39,040 nucleotides of DNA from contig CAMWFH010000024.1 in NCBI GenBank assembly GCA_947173485.1, positions 1 to 39,040 on the forward strand, read 5' to 3'. Both the position numbers and the translations under genes were made by a program. A model generated the notes under the pieces. The model did not search any database. It was not told where the DNA came from and saw only the letters and a program-made list of their open reading frames with translations. This document shows, piece by piece, positions 30,562 to 37,781 of the stretch (its first letter is position 1; each line of letters begins with the position of its first letter). This DNA is from an uncultured Clostridia bacterium (GTDB lineage: Bacteria; Bacillota; Clostridia; Oscillospirales; Oscillospiraceae).

Positions 30562-31541
30562 ACCAGGTTGAACTTCTGAGCGAAGCGGTAAAGCACCTGG
30601 GCGCACTGCTCACGGGTCAGAAGGTCCTCCCACATCATGTTGGGCTGGCCATCCGAGGCCGTGGTGCCGCTCCCGGCGAAGATACCCTGATCCACTGCGA
30701 ACTTCCGGGCCGCCCTGCTCCACTCGCCGCAGTCGTTATCCCGCAGGTTCTGGCGGTATTGCTGCATCGCCGTTTCAAACATCTTATTGAACTTTTCCTG
30801 GTCCATGTCATCATCCTCCTTGGGCTTTTCGGCCAGCTTCAGCACCTGGCCGGGATGGATGGTATAAGGGCTGCTGATGCCGTTCAGAGCGGCGATGGTT
30901 TTCCAGGCCACCCCCGTCTTAGCCCCGATGGCCGACAGGCTGTCACCGGCCTTTACGGTATAGGTGCTGTACTCCGGCACTTCCGGGGTGGCCCCGCCGC
31001 CGTTGTTGTAGGCCCTGGCATCGACCACCCAATAGTAGGCGGCCTCATTGCGGAAAGTTGCCGGGTCACCATTCAGCCGCTTGTCCCTGGTGCTGGCCGG
31101 GTCGTTGATCCTGATCTTGTTGTCGGCCCACCATACCACAATGAAATGGCCGCCGCCGGTCCATGTGCCTTTCTTCATCAGGGCGATCAGGTAGTAGCCC
31201 TGCTTCAGATACTCCAGGGCTTGGTCATGGACCTTGGCCTTGGGGTTGTGGTAGCCATTGGTCCAGGACAGCTGCCAGCACTTGATGCCGAACTCCGCGA
31301 ACTGCGGGGCGAAGTAGGCGTAATAGGTCCCCGCTTTGAGGGCCTTATAGCCGTGGGCAACAGACCAGGCGCAGGCGTCCTCCGGGGTGTAGGTCTTGCC
31401 AGTCAGTGTCTCAATGAGCATGGCGGCGGCGGTGGGGCCACACCCGGAATCCCCGATGGTGGCGGTCTCCCCCGGCACCCGGTAGGGCTTTTTAGCCCAC
31501 CGGGGGTCGGTCTGGAGGTAGGAAACTGGTCGCTTGTTCAT
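30558..31541 (-). CDS. Endolysin: C39-like peptidase, LysM and SLH-like end
   Basis: 327 residues. The N-terminal domain (1-175) is a C39-type cysteine peptidase: GDSGCGPTAAAM (C34), GGGHFIVVWW (H132) and NDPAS (D147). A LysM domain follows at about 192-236 (YTVKAGDSLSAIGAKTG). The C-terminus (about 272-325: AARKFAVDQGIFAGSG, then LLTREQCAQVLYRFA) looks like one SLH repeat, a wall-binding unit. It cuts peptidoglycan at lysis. No signal peptide is seen, so it needs the holin. The ATG overlaps the holin stop by 4 bp, which also excludes the longer frame. Confidence 0.9.
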   Translation of the reverse strand: MNKRPVSYLQTDPRWAKKPYRVPGETATIGDSGCGPTAAAMLIETLTGKTYTPEDACAWSVAHGYKALKAGTYYAYFAPQFAEFGIKCWQLSWTNGYHNPKAKVHDQALEYLKQGYYLIALMKKGTWTGGGHFIVVWWADNKIRINDPASTRDKRLNGDPATFRNEAAYYWVVDARAYNNGGGATPEVPEYSTYTVKAGDSLSAIGAKTGVAWKTIAALNGISSPYTIHPGQVLKLAEKPKEDDDMDQEKFNKMFETAMQQYRQNLRDNDCGEWSRAARKFAVDQGIFAGSGTTASDGQPNMMWEDLLTREQCAQVLYRFAQKFNLV

Positions 31542-31948
31542 TGCGTCTGCCCCGGCAGGCGGGCAAGCACCTCCCGTGTCACTGCCTCTCCCAGGCTGTC
31601 CACAAGCGAAGCAGTAATCTCTTTGGTCTGCACCTGGGCTTTCTTGTTTTCCGTGTTGATCTCCCACACCGCGCCCTCGATCATGTTGATGACGGCCTCA
31701 GTGATCTCGATACCCAAAGCGGACAGCTGCTCCCTGACAAATTGCTGGCGCTTGGCCCCGGAGGGGTCCGTGTCATGGAACAGCTGCTCCGCAGCCCTGG
31801 CGAAAGCTGTGACCAGCTGGTTGATCCGCTCCTGGGTGGTCTTGTCGGTGTTGGCCACGAACCAGGCCCTGGCCTTCGGCACCAGGTAGGCCACAAGGCC
31901 CACCACAAAGGCGGCCAGCAGTTTGCCGATGATCTCATAGATTTCCAT
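31538..31948 (-). CDS. Phage holin, LLH family-like
   Basis: 136 residues. One membrane segment lies near the N-terminus (IIGKLLAAFVVGLVAYLVP, about 5-24), followed by a long helical, coiled-coil-like body (ERINQLVTAFARAAEQLF, then FVREQLSALGIEITEAVINMIEGAV). This layout is typical of phage_holin_6_1/LLH holins of Gram-positive phages. GAAAGGA lies 11 nt before the ATG at 31948. It is translated just before the endolysin. Confidence 0.85.
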   Translation of the reverse strand: MEIYEIIGKLLAAFVVGLVAYLVPKARAWFVANTDKTTQERINQLVTAFARAAEQLFHDTDPSGAKRQQFVREQLSALGIEITEAVINMIEGAVWEINTENKKAQVQTKEITASLVDSLGEAVTREVLARLPGQTQ

Positions 31949-32080
31949 GCTGTAACAAATCCTTTCTTTGTTTTCGGCGCTCCATAGGCCGTGCCGGAGC
32001 CGCGCCGCCCTCACTCCAGCACCCGCCTGCATCAATAGGACATAGGCCACCACCACCTTTCAAAGGGCTTTTAAAGGCAA

Positions 32081-32110
32081 TATAAAAAGGCCGCTCCATG
32101 AGCAGCCTTT
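32081..32110 (-). terminator. Intrinsic terminator between tail and lysis genes
   Basis: A 10-bp stem with one mismatch (32086-32096 with 32100-32110) and a 3-nt loop is followed by TTTTTATA on the minus strand. It sits against the stop of the 139-residue protein gene. The holin operon therefore needs its own promoter or readthrough. Confidence 0.85.
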
Positions 32111-32530
32111 CTACCTGAATTTTTGCACCTGCGCCCCGATCAGCCGGGCGATATGGCGGAGGTCCGCCACCGGCGCGTTGAAAAAATCATAGTTCCAGAG
32201 CCAGAAATCCTCATGTTCCGGCCTCCTGTATTTCTGGCACAGGGGATCGTCCCACACCTTGTCCCAGCGGTCCTGGTGTCCATCCCCTTTTTTCTCCAGA
32301 CGGGCGATAATCGCGGCCACCAGCGCCCCACGCTCCCGGCCACAACCATCATCATTTTGGCTAAAGTAGTCGTAAGCGTTCTGGCTGGTGACCGCGCACA
32401 CGGGCCGCCCGTCAAAAAGGATGAAGTCCTCCTTGACCTCCAGCACCGTCCCATAGGGGATGTTTACCGGGATGCCGCCGATGCCGGAGAACCTGGCCCT
32501 TTTCCTGGCGATATAGCTGTTATGCTCCAT
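32111..32530 (-). CDS. Hypothetical phage tail-region protein
   Basis: 139 residues, soluble. It begins with a basic stretch (HNSYIARKRARFSGIGG), then a beta-rich part (VNIPYGTVLEVKEDFILFDG and VCAVTSQNAYDYF), and ends with an aromatic, helical part (DFWLWNYDFFNAPVADLRHIARLIG). No family is recognised. Its start overlaps the previous gene by 11 bp. Similar small proteins lie between tail fibres and holins in clostridial phages; a role in tail assembly or in fibre attachment would be a guess. Confidence 0.75.
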   Translation of the reverse strand: MEHNSYIARKRARFSGIGGIPVNIPYGTVLEVKEDFILFDGRPVCAVTSQNAYDYFSQNDDGCGRERGALVAAIIARLEKKGDGHQDRWDKVWDDPLCQKYRRPEHEDFWLWNYDFFNAPVADLRHIARLIGAQVQKFR

Positions 32531-33149
32531 CGGCAGGCTCCTCCACGGCCTCGGTCCAGCCGTAGACGCCCGGCTCCCACACGTTGCCATCCTGGTCGCT
32601 GATCCAGTGCTTCTCCCCGTGGCTCACCTTGGCCCCAGCGGAATAGGTGTCGTGCGCCCCCACAGGGGCGCTCCAGGCGGGCCATTCCTCGGCGGGGTCG
32701 GATGTACCGGCCCACAGGCTGGAGGCGTCTGTGGGCGTCCAGTCGGCCTGAGAGGTATGTTCCTTGACGCACTTGTAAAGCGCCCCGCCGTACCTGCGGA
32801 TTTGCCCCTCCTTGTACTTGACAGGATAGGCCCATTCCGCAAACAGGTCGGCGTGTTCAGCCGCTGTGGCATCGTCAATGCTCCCGGACTCGGCCAGGGT
32901 CACAAATACGATGCCATTGGTCTCGTTGGCCCTGGTGATCTCGGTGCCAGCGTCAACCTCCTCCAGCATGACCGACTCGGCCCCCTCCAGCGGTTCCCGG
33001 CCCAGCAGATGGTAAACCGAACCGGCAAAGGCAATGCCCGAAGCCTCCGGCTCCGGGCAAAGGACAAAGCTGCCATTGTTGTGCTGTTTGATGTAGGTCG
33101 GGGCCTCGGTCATGCCGACGCTGGCCCCGTTTTTTGTGATCCTGAACAT
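32520..33149 (-). CDS. Phage tail protein with carbohydrate-binding-like modules
   Basis: 209 residues. The N-terminal 110 residues (MFRITKNGASVGMTEAPTYI) form a fibre-like domain of unknown family. The C-terminal part has two CBM5/12-like units: KEGQIRRYGGALYKCVKEHT (about 112-145) and SAGAKVSHGEKHWISDQDG (about 170-195), with W-rich ends. Such modules bind polysaccharide, probably the host wall. GGAGG lies just before the ATG. The start overlaps the reverse transcriptase gene by 40 bp, so the DGR is tightly packed into the tail operon. Confidence 0.8.
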   Translation of the reverse strand: MFRITKNGASVGMTEAPTYIKQHNNGSFVLCPEPEASGIAFAGSVYHLLGREPLEGAESVMLEEVDAGTEITRANETNGIVFVTLAESGSIDDATAAEHADLFAEWAYPVKYKEGQIRRYGGALYKCVKEHTSQADWTPTDASSLWAGTSDPAEEWPAWSAPVGAHDTYSAGAKVSHGEKHWISDQDGNVWEPGVYGWTEAVEEPADGA

Positions 33150-34282
33150 TGTCCACCTCCGAAAAAGATAGCATGATACAGCCGTTGCAGGCGCAGCAGC
33201 CTCCCATGGTCGTTGAAGTTCTTATAATACGCGCTCTGGCAGTTCATGTATTGCTCCACGTCCTTCAGGGGACGCTTGCCAGCCTTGAACTCCCGATAAA
33301 ACAGCTTCAGCTTGCGCCGCGCCCGTTTGATCCCGTCCCGGCTTCCGTTAACCTTGATCTTCCCGGTTTCCGTCAAGGTGAACCGGGCCTTGCACCAGCG
33401 GAAGGGCTTTGTAAGAGGGATGATCTTGCACTTGCGCTTGTTCACCCGGATGCCCATGGCCTCGAACCGCCGCACCATCTCCCGGATCACCGCCTTCAGC
33501 TGCTCCACATCGGGCATGATGATGTAATAGTCATCCATGTAATGACCGGCGCAATGAATACCTTTCTGGCACTTCAGCCAGTTATCCACCGCACTGGGCA
33601 GGGCCACCATCTCCTGTTGGGACGGCTCCACCCCCAGGGGCATCCCACGCCCTGGCGCAGTGCTGGGAGCGTACTGAACCACCGTATCGGCCACCCAGCG
33701 CAGGTCTGGATTGGTGATCAGCAGCTGGTGCCGTTGGAAAATCGCCCGGCGCGGGGCGTTTGGGAAAAAGCCCTTCAGGTCTACCAGCCCAACCGCGCCC
33801 GCCCGGCCATACCGGCGAAAGTGCCAGTGCAGTTGGTCCTTGATGCGCCGGAAGTGCCAATGCAGGCCCTTGTCCCGCTGGCTGGCTCCGTTGTCATAGA
33901 TCATGCTGGGATTATAGAGAGGCACCAAGACCTCGTTGCAGAGCGTCTTATGTACCTGCCGGTCCGTGATGTGGGGCGCGTCGATGGGCCGCACCTTGCC
34001 CCGCTCACACAGGGTAAAATGGGTGCATTTCCTGGGCTTCCACCTGCCCTCCAGTATCTCCCTCCGGCGTCTGGCGGTGCCGGAGAACAGGTGCAATTCA
34101 AAGTTCTGCGTTGACTGCTTCCAACGGACTCCGTTGCAGCAGCGCCGTCCATGAAAGAACATTTTCCGATAGGAAAACACTTTGTCGATGGGGCCGAGGG
34201 CCGCGCACCTGGCTTCCCTTCTGGCCTGCCGCTTTGCTTTGCGGCGTTGGTATCGCGCCTCCCGGCGCTCCTGGCTGGTCAT
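33110..34282 (-). CDS. DGR reverse transcriptase
   Basis: 390 residues. It copies the TR RNA into cDNA with errors at adenines and feeds mutagenic retrohoming into the VR. Conserved RT blocks are VRPIDAPHITDRQVHKTL, the VDLKGFFPN block with catalytic Asp168, LGVEPSQ (216-222) and YMDD (248-251). The [IVL]GxxxSQ motif is the mark of DGR enzymes; other group II-related RTs have QGxxxSP. The N-terminus is very basic (RREARYQRRKAKRQARR), which fits RNA binding. The start at 34282 has GGAGGG 13 nt upstream, rather far. The TR lies 227 bp upstream. The last 40 bp overlap the next tail gene. Confidence 0.97.
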   Translation of the reverse strand: MTSQERREARYQRRKAKRQARREARCAALGPIDKVFSYRKMFFHGRRCCNGVRWKQSTQNFELHLFSGTARRRREILEGRWKPRKCTHFTLCERGKVRPIDAPHITDRQVHKTLCNEVLVPLYNPSMIYDNGASQRDKGLHWHFRRIKDQLHWHFRRYGRAGAVGLVDLKGFFPNAPRRAIFQRHQLLITNPDLRWVADTVVQYAPSTAPGRGMPLGVEPSQQEMVALPSAVDNWLKCQKGIHCAGHYMDDYYIIMPDVEQLKAVIREMVRRFEAMGIRVNKRKCKIIPLTKPFRWCKARFTLTETGKIKVNGSRDGIKRARRKLKLFYREFKAGKRPLKDVEQYMNCQSAYYKNFNDHGRLLRLQRLYHAIFFGGGQCSGSQKTGPASA

Positions 34283-34508
34283 AATAAAGTATTCGCCCTC
34301 CGTACAGTTGTCTTGTAGGGTGCCGTCTAAATCTGCGTTGCCCCGGCACATGAAACGTGGTCAGGCACATCCCACGCCATGCAAGAAGCGTTCGTGCAAA
34401 GGCATCAAAGGGCAGTTTTAGGGATTGAAACCCAGGGAAGTACTTCTCCTTTTACGAAGGTCGTCTTTCACTCTCGTTACTCCATTTGACCTCGTATTTT
34501 CGTAAAAT
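34283..34508 (-). ncRNA. DGR spacer RNA between TR and RT
   Basis: No gene fits these 226 bp. In known DGRs the RNA downstream of TR is needed to start cDNA synthesis on the template and to bind RT and Avd. The stretch is AT-richer than the nearby genes and carries several short complementary segments, but I cannot fold it reliably. Whether it is a separate RNA or part of the operon mRNA is not shown. Confidence 0.55.
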
Positions 34509-34628
34509 CCGGGCAGCAGCCCAGCCGAGTAGTAAGCGTTGTTATTGTTGTAGTTGCCGTCCGTGTTGACATTGCAGAAATTATTGTTGTTGTTGTAATA
34601 GGGGGACCGCAGCCACCACCACACGGCT
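34509..34628 (-). repeat. DGR template repeat (TR)
   Basis: 120 bp, matching the VR at 35336-35455 without gaps. Read as protein, it has 12 Asn codons (AAC/AAT) at the positions that vary, the classic adenine-rich design that gives up to 15 amino acids per AAC codon and no stop codons. There are 32 adenines on the template strand; 13 of them differ in VR. None of the other 88 positions differs. The 3' end is a GC-rich 14-mer (GGGCTGCTGCCCGG), fitting an initiation site of mutagenic homing. Confidence 0.97.
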
Positions 34629-34663
34629 CGCAGTAAATTATCAGAAGTACACCCAAGCGATCT

Positions 34664-35128
34664 CTATTTCTTCCGGCGCTTACTTGTTGACTCGATCTGG
34701 CCCTTCAGCAGGTCGTTCTCACGGTCAATCTTGGCCCCAAGATTATCTGCCATCGCCTCCAGCTTCTCTGCCGCCTCCCTGGCGTCCACCGTTCTGCCTG
34801 TGGAGGTGGTAAAGCACCCCTCCGGGTTTTTGCTCATGATGCGATAGCACTTATTGAGCCGCACATCCAGTGCCATCAGGGAGGCCCTGGCCTCCAAAAG
34901 GTGCCTGATGCGCAGGTCGATCCGCTGTGGGTCTGAGGGAAAGATGCTGTTTGCCTTTTCCGCAAAGTCCTCCACCTCCCCGGCCAGCTTCGCAACCGGC
35001 TCCGCCATCAGCCGGGAGTACCGGGCCGACAGTCTCGTTAGAAAAGCGATGGTGTCATCATAAATCTCGCTGGCTACATTCACGAAGTCGGCCTTGCTGG
35101 TGACGCGCCGATTCTTCAGCACCGACAT
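34664..35128 (-). CDS. DGR accessory protein (Avd-like)
   Basis: 154 residues, almost all helical: ADFVNVASEIYDDTIAFLTRLSARYSRLM, PVAKLAGEVEDFAEKANSIF, then IRHLLEARASLMALDVRLNKCYRIM and AREAAEKLEAMADNLGAKI. This gives the four-helix bundle of Avd proteins, with basic ends (KNRR, KRRKK). Avd forms a ring-like pentamer that binds RT and RNA in known DGRs; it is needed for homing. The start at 35128 has AAAGGGG about 8 nt upstream; a longer frame to 35197 has no such site. It lies between the target gene and TR, as expected. It is longer than BPP-1 Avd. Confidence 0.85.
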   Translation of the reverse strand: MSVLKNRRVTSKADFVNVASEIYDDTIAFLTRLSARYSRLMAEPVAKLAGEVEDFAEKANSIFPSDPQRIDLRIRHLLEARASLMALDVRLNKCYRIMSKNPEGCFTTSTGRTVDAREAAEKLEAMADNLGAKIDRENDLLKGQIESTSKRRKK

Positions 35129-35211
35129 TTTTTCACCCCTTTCGTCATAATCTCTCGCCTGAGTATACCACAAACGGGGCGCAATACAAAGGGTCAATTT
35201 TCAAAAATCGC

Positions 35212-35295
35212 GTCGGGCGCTTACGCGCCCGACCTGTTCCGGCCCTGTCGGGCCGGGGGACGTGGCCCCGGTGGGCCACCCGCTTGCGCGGGTGG
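35212..35295. repeat. Four tandem GC-rich stem-loops downstream of VR
   Basis: Four perfect stems, each with a 4-nt loop, fill the 84 bp: 35212-35233 (9 bp, TTAC), 35239-35256 (7 bp, TGTC), 35262-35279 (7 bp, CGGT) and 35276-35295 (8 bp, TTGC). The last two overlap by 4 bp. On the coding strand, loops of the first and fourth are GTAA and GCAA. In BPP-1 and others a GC-rich hairpin or cruciform with a 4-nt loop just after VR marks the target for homing. The first stem is followed by GCGATTTTTG on the minus strand and may also terminate transcription. Confidence 0.8.
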
Positions 35296-35322
35296 GATGG
35301 GGGCTGGATACTCTGCGGAGGA

Positions 35323-37377
35323 TTAGACAGCAAAGCCGGGCAGCAGCCCAGCCGAGTAGTAAGCGGTGCTAATGGAGTAGGCGCCGTCCGTGTAGACATT
35401 GCAGAAACGAGTGTTGGAGTTGTAATAGGGGGACCGCAGCCACCACCACACGGCTGTTCCTGTGGCGCTGTGCCTATACGCCACCTTGCTGTTACCTGCT
35501 TTAAAATAGTCGTACTGAGCCTGGGAGTTTTTTTCATAGCTATTTGCATAGCCATCGTTACCTTGTACTTCATAGTTCGACAAAAGGAACAGGTAATCGC
35601 TGGTGCTGGTAACATTCCCAGCCGTGTGGCCGGTATTATTGCCCACATTGTCCGTGTACTTGGTCACCGCCTTCATGACGGCCCGCAGGTCGGAGGGCAG
35701 CGCCGCCATCAGGCTGTTTGCCAGAGGGCTGGTGGGCGTGTTGCTGTTACCCAGCAGCGTCTTACGCATATAGCTGTCCTTCCAGCCGCCCACGTTGGTA
35801 TTGCTGGTGTTCATGTGGAAATAACCCTCGCCAGAAACATTGGAGCCATACTTATCATCGCACAAGCCCACCATCTTCCCGCTGATCTTCCCGATCAGCC
35901 AGTGAATGCGCTTCGTCCCCTCCTTGGCGCTGTTGTGGTTGAAGCCCAGGATAAAGGGGTTAATGGTCAGGTTGGAGAAGGTGAAGTTGCCCACCTTCCC
36001 GTTGATGACAATGGGCTTGGTATCGCCCACACTCCAGAAGTTGGCCCCCTCCCCGGCATCGCTGGCGGCCTTAATCGCGGCCCAGCTGTTGCTGGAGATT
36101 GTGGTATTAAACACGTTCACCGTTACGCTGCAGGTCTTATCAGCCGGGGCCGTGTGATTGGTCCCCGCCGCCACCTTAACCGTAATGGTCACCGTGCCGT
36201 AGGCTTTTCCAGTAACGGTAACGGTGGTGCCGGATACGCTGACGGTGGCCACGCTGGTATTGCTGGAGGTGGCGCTCACCGCACCGTCCCCAGCCCGTGT
36301 CACCGCGATGGTGCTGGATTTGGTGGTGCCATTCAGCGTCATGCTGGTCTTGTTCAGGGACAAGCTGCCAGCCGCCTTGGCGATGGTCCAGTTTACCGAC
36401 TTCGCGGCGGTTTTTCCATCGGACCATTGATAATTGGCGGTAGGAGTAAAGGAAGCCGAGTAGGTCCCGGCGTTGGTGGCGCTGGCTGTGCCGCCGATAG
36501 TCAGCTGGGCGCTGTTGTAGTTGCTCCAGCTGGGGGTCTGCGTGCTGCCCGTATAGGTCAGGCTCCCGCTCTGCGCAGGGGTGGCGGAGATAACGGCCCG
36601 CCCGATGGTCCAGGAAATGGACCGCGCCGCCGTGCTGCCATCGCTCCACTGATAGTTTGCCGTGGGGGTGAACATGGCGCTGTGGTCCCCGGCCTCGGTG
36701 GCGCTGGTAGTGCCGCCGATGGTCAGCTGGGCCGTGCTGTAGTTGCTCCAGCTGGGGGCCTGGGCCTGGCCGGTATAGGTCAGGCTCCCGCTCTGGACCG
36801 GGGCGGCGGGGATGGATGCCCGCCCGATAGTCCAGGTCACAGACCTGGCGTCATTAGTGCCGTCCCCCCAGGTGTAGTTCTCCTTGGGGGTAAAGGTGGC
36901 GGTGTAGGTCCCGGCGTTGATGCCGGAGGTGTCCCCGCCGATCTCCAGGGCGTCCGGGTTGAAGCTGTTCCAGGAAGGGGTCTGTGCGCTGCCTGTGTAG
37001 GTCAGGCTCCCGTTTTGCGAGGGGATGGCGTCGATGGTATTGGCCAGCTTTGTAATGGCCTCCAGGGCGGCGTCAGCGGCCACCATGGCCTGGTCCGCGG
37101 ACACCCTGGCACCGGCAGCGTCCAGGGCAGCCTGCTGGGCGGCCCGGAGGGCGCGCTCGGCTTTGTCATCGGCGTCCTCGGCCACTCCCAGCACTCTGGC
37201 GATGGCCGCCGTGTTGTTATCGGCCTGCAGCTTGACGGCGTGGGTGTTTTCAATCAACCGTTCCACCACGGGGTTGACGATGGTGCTGGCCCGCACCGGG
37301 TCGCTGTCCTGGATTTTCCTGATCTCCTCTGCGTTATATACCGGGGCTTCCGGGAGGCTGTAATATTCTTCTGCCAT
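35323..37377 (-). CDS. DGR target: variable tail fibre with C-type-lectin-like end
   Basis: 684 residues. AGGAGGG lies 8 nt before the ATG. The N-terminus (1-38) likely docks to the tail; residues 40-118 are coiled-coil-like and Ala-rich. Three Ig-like repeats (about 122-186, 196-260, 270-334) share GSLTYTGxxQxPSWxxxN. A Big_2-like domain follows (338-424: LNKTSMTLNG, then TSVATVS). The C-terminal domain (426-684) resembles DUF6273, a formylglycine-enzyme or C-type-lectin-like fold, with WWWLRSPYY and YYSAGLLPG framing the variable residues. VR covers residues 642-681. The protein is probably the receptor-binding fibre; diversifying its tip changes host range. Confidence 0.95.
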   Translation of the reverse strand: MAEEYYSLPEAPVYNAEEIRKIQDSDPVRASTIVNPVVERLIENTHAVKLQADNNTAAIARVLGVAEDADDKAERALRAAQQAALDAAGARVSADQAMVAADAALEAITKLANTIDAIPSQNGSLTYTGSAQTPSWNSFNPDALEIGGDTSGINAGTYTATFTPKENYTWGDGTNDARSVTWTIGRASIPAAPVQSGSLTYTGQAQAPSWSNYSTAQLTIGGTTSATEAGDHSAMFTPTANYQWSDGSTAARSISWTIGRAVISATPAQSGSLTYTGSTQTPSWSNYNSAQLTIGGTASATNAGTYSASFTPTANYQWSDGKTAAKSVNWTIAKAAGSLSLNKTSMTLNGTTKSSTIAVTRAGDGAVSATSSNTSVATVSVSGTTVTVTGKAYGTVTITVKVAAGTNHTAPADKTCSVTVNVFNTTISSNSWAAIKAASDAGEGANFWSVGDTKPIVINGKVGNFTFSNLTINPFILGFNHNSAKEGTKRIHWLIGKISGKMVGLCDDKYGSNVSGEGYFHMNTSNTNVGGWKDSYMRKTLLGNSNTPTSPLANSLMAALPSDLRAVMKAVTKYTDNVGNNTGHTAGNVTSTSDYLFLLSNYEVQGNDGYANSYEKNSQAQYDYFKAGNSKVAYRHSATGTAVWWWLRSPYYNSNTRFCNVYTDGAYSISTAYYSAGLLPGFAV
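35336..35455 (-). repeat. DGR variable repeat (VR)
   Basis: 120 bp at the 3' end of the fibre gene, aligned with TR at a constant offset of 827. Nine codons differ, each AAC or AAT in TR: they read S, T, R, Y, A, S, I, S and T. The 13 base changes include all three alternatives to A. The first 37 bases and the last 29 bases of the repeat (coding direction) are unchanged. The stop codon lies 10 bp after the end, so homing cannot disturb it. Confidence 0.97.
36370..37014 (-). repeat. Three Ig-like repeats in the fibre gene
   Basis: Three in-frame units of about 220 bp encode the Ig-like domains. Identical blocks recur, such as GTATAGGTCAGGCTCCCGCT near 36551 and 36775. Copies 2 and 3 are closest. 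The similarity at base level suggests recent duplication and allows change of fibre length by recombination. Confidence 0.85.
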
Positions 37378-37394
37378 AGTCCATTCCCTCCTGG

Positions 37395-37781
37395 TTAAAA
37401 TTCATCATCGAACTCGAAGGTGAAGATGACGCCTTCATCCTTCTGCTTGGAATACATGGTCTTGATGGCGGCCACGTCGCCATCGCTGTCCACCAGGGCG
37501 GCCTCATTGATAATCTCGCCCGCCAGGTCATCCTTGGGGATGGTCACCGCATAGCGGGCGGTGGTTTCCTCCGGGTAGGTTACGCTGTCCACAGGGTATC
37601 GGGCGATCTCCGTGTTCAGGGCCGTCTGCGTCTCCGATGGCGCGATAGGCTCCCCGCTGATGTTCACGCCGCCGCTGCCGAAAGCGATGTGGGTAATCAC
37701 GGGCAGCGGTTTTGTGGCATCACTGGACGCCAGGCAGAACTTGATGCGCCGGGTCCTGGTGATTACGCTGTTATCGTTCAT
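37395..37781 (-). CDS. Phage tail-collar fibre-like protein
   Basis: 128 residues. It has the pattern of the N-terminal tail-collar (DUF3751-like) domain: ITRTRRIKFCLASSDATKPLPVITHIAFGSGG, then AALNTEI-like and VTYPEETTARYAVTIPKDDLAG, and an acidic end. It usually forms the base-proximal part of tail fibres; here it is a separate small protein followed by the long DGR fibre, so it may connect fibre to baseplate. GGAGGA lies about 8 nt before the ATG. It starts directly after the stop of the tail protein I gene. Confidence 0.8.
   Translation of the reverse strand: MNDNSVITRTRRIKFCLASSDATKPLPVITHIAFGSGGVNISGEPIAPSETQTALNTEIARYPVDSVTYPEETTARYAVTIPKDDLAGEIINEAALVDSDGDVAAIKTMYSKQKDEGVIFTFEFDDEF

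Larger units (their letters stand above)
33110..37377 (-). other. Complete diversity-generating retroelement (DGR)
   Basis: The order target gene with VR, accessory protein, TR and RT on one strand is the Bordetella phage BPP-1 order (mtd, avd, TR, brt). All parts are intact. VR and TR differ only at template adenines. This is a class of element that changes receptor-binding proteins of phages and surface proteins of bacteria. Confidence 0.95.

Noticed and set aside
33110..34282. Group II intron, retron or abortive-infection RT
   Set aside because: There is no intron RNA, maturase domain or retron RNA. The SQ motif, TR, VR and Avd-like gene identify a DGR.
34418..34624. Open frame starting MWWWLRSPYYNNNNN
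   Set aside because: This is the TR read as protein. It has no ribosome site, its Asn runs come from the template adenines, and it belongs to the RNA template, not to a gene.
35212..35295. CRISPR-like array
   Set aside because: The units are inverted repeats of different sequence, with no constant repeat and spacer pattern and no cas genes.
35284..37398. 704-codon open frame on the plus strand
   Set aside because: It is the antisense of the DGR fibre gene. Its repeats mirror the Ig repeats, and no ribosome site fits.
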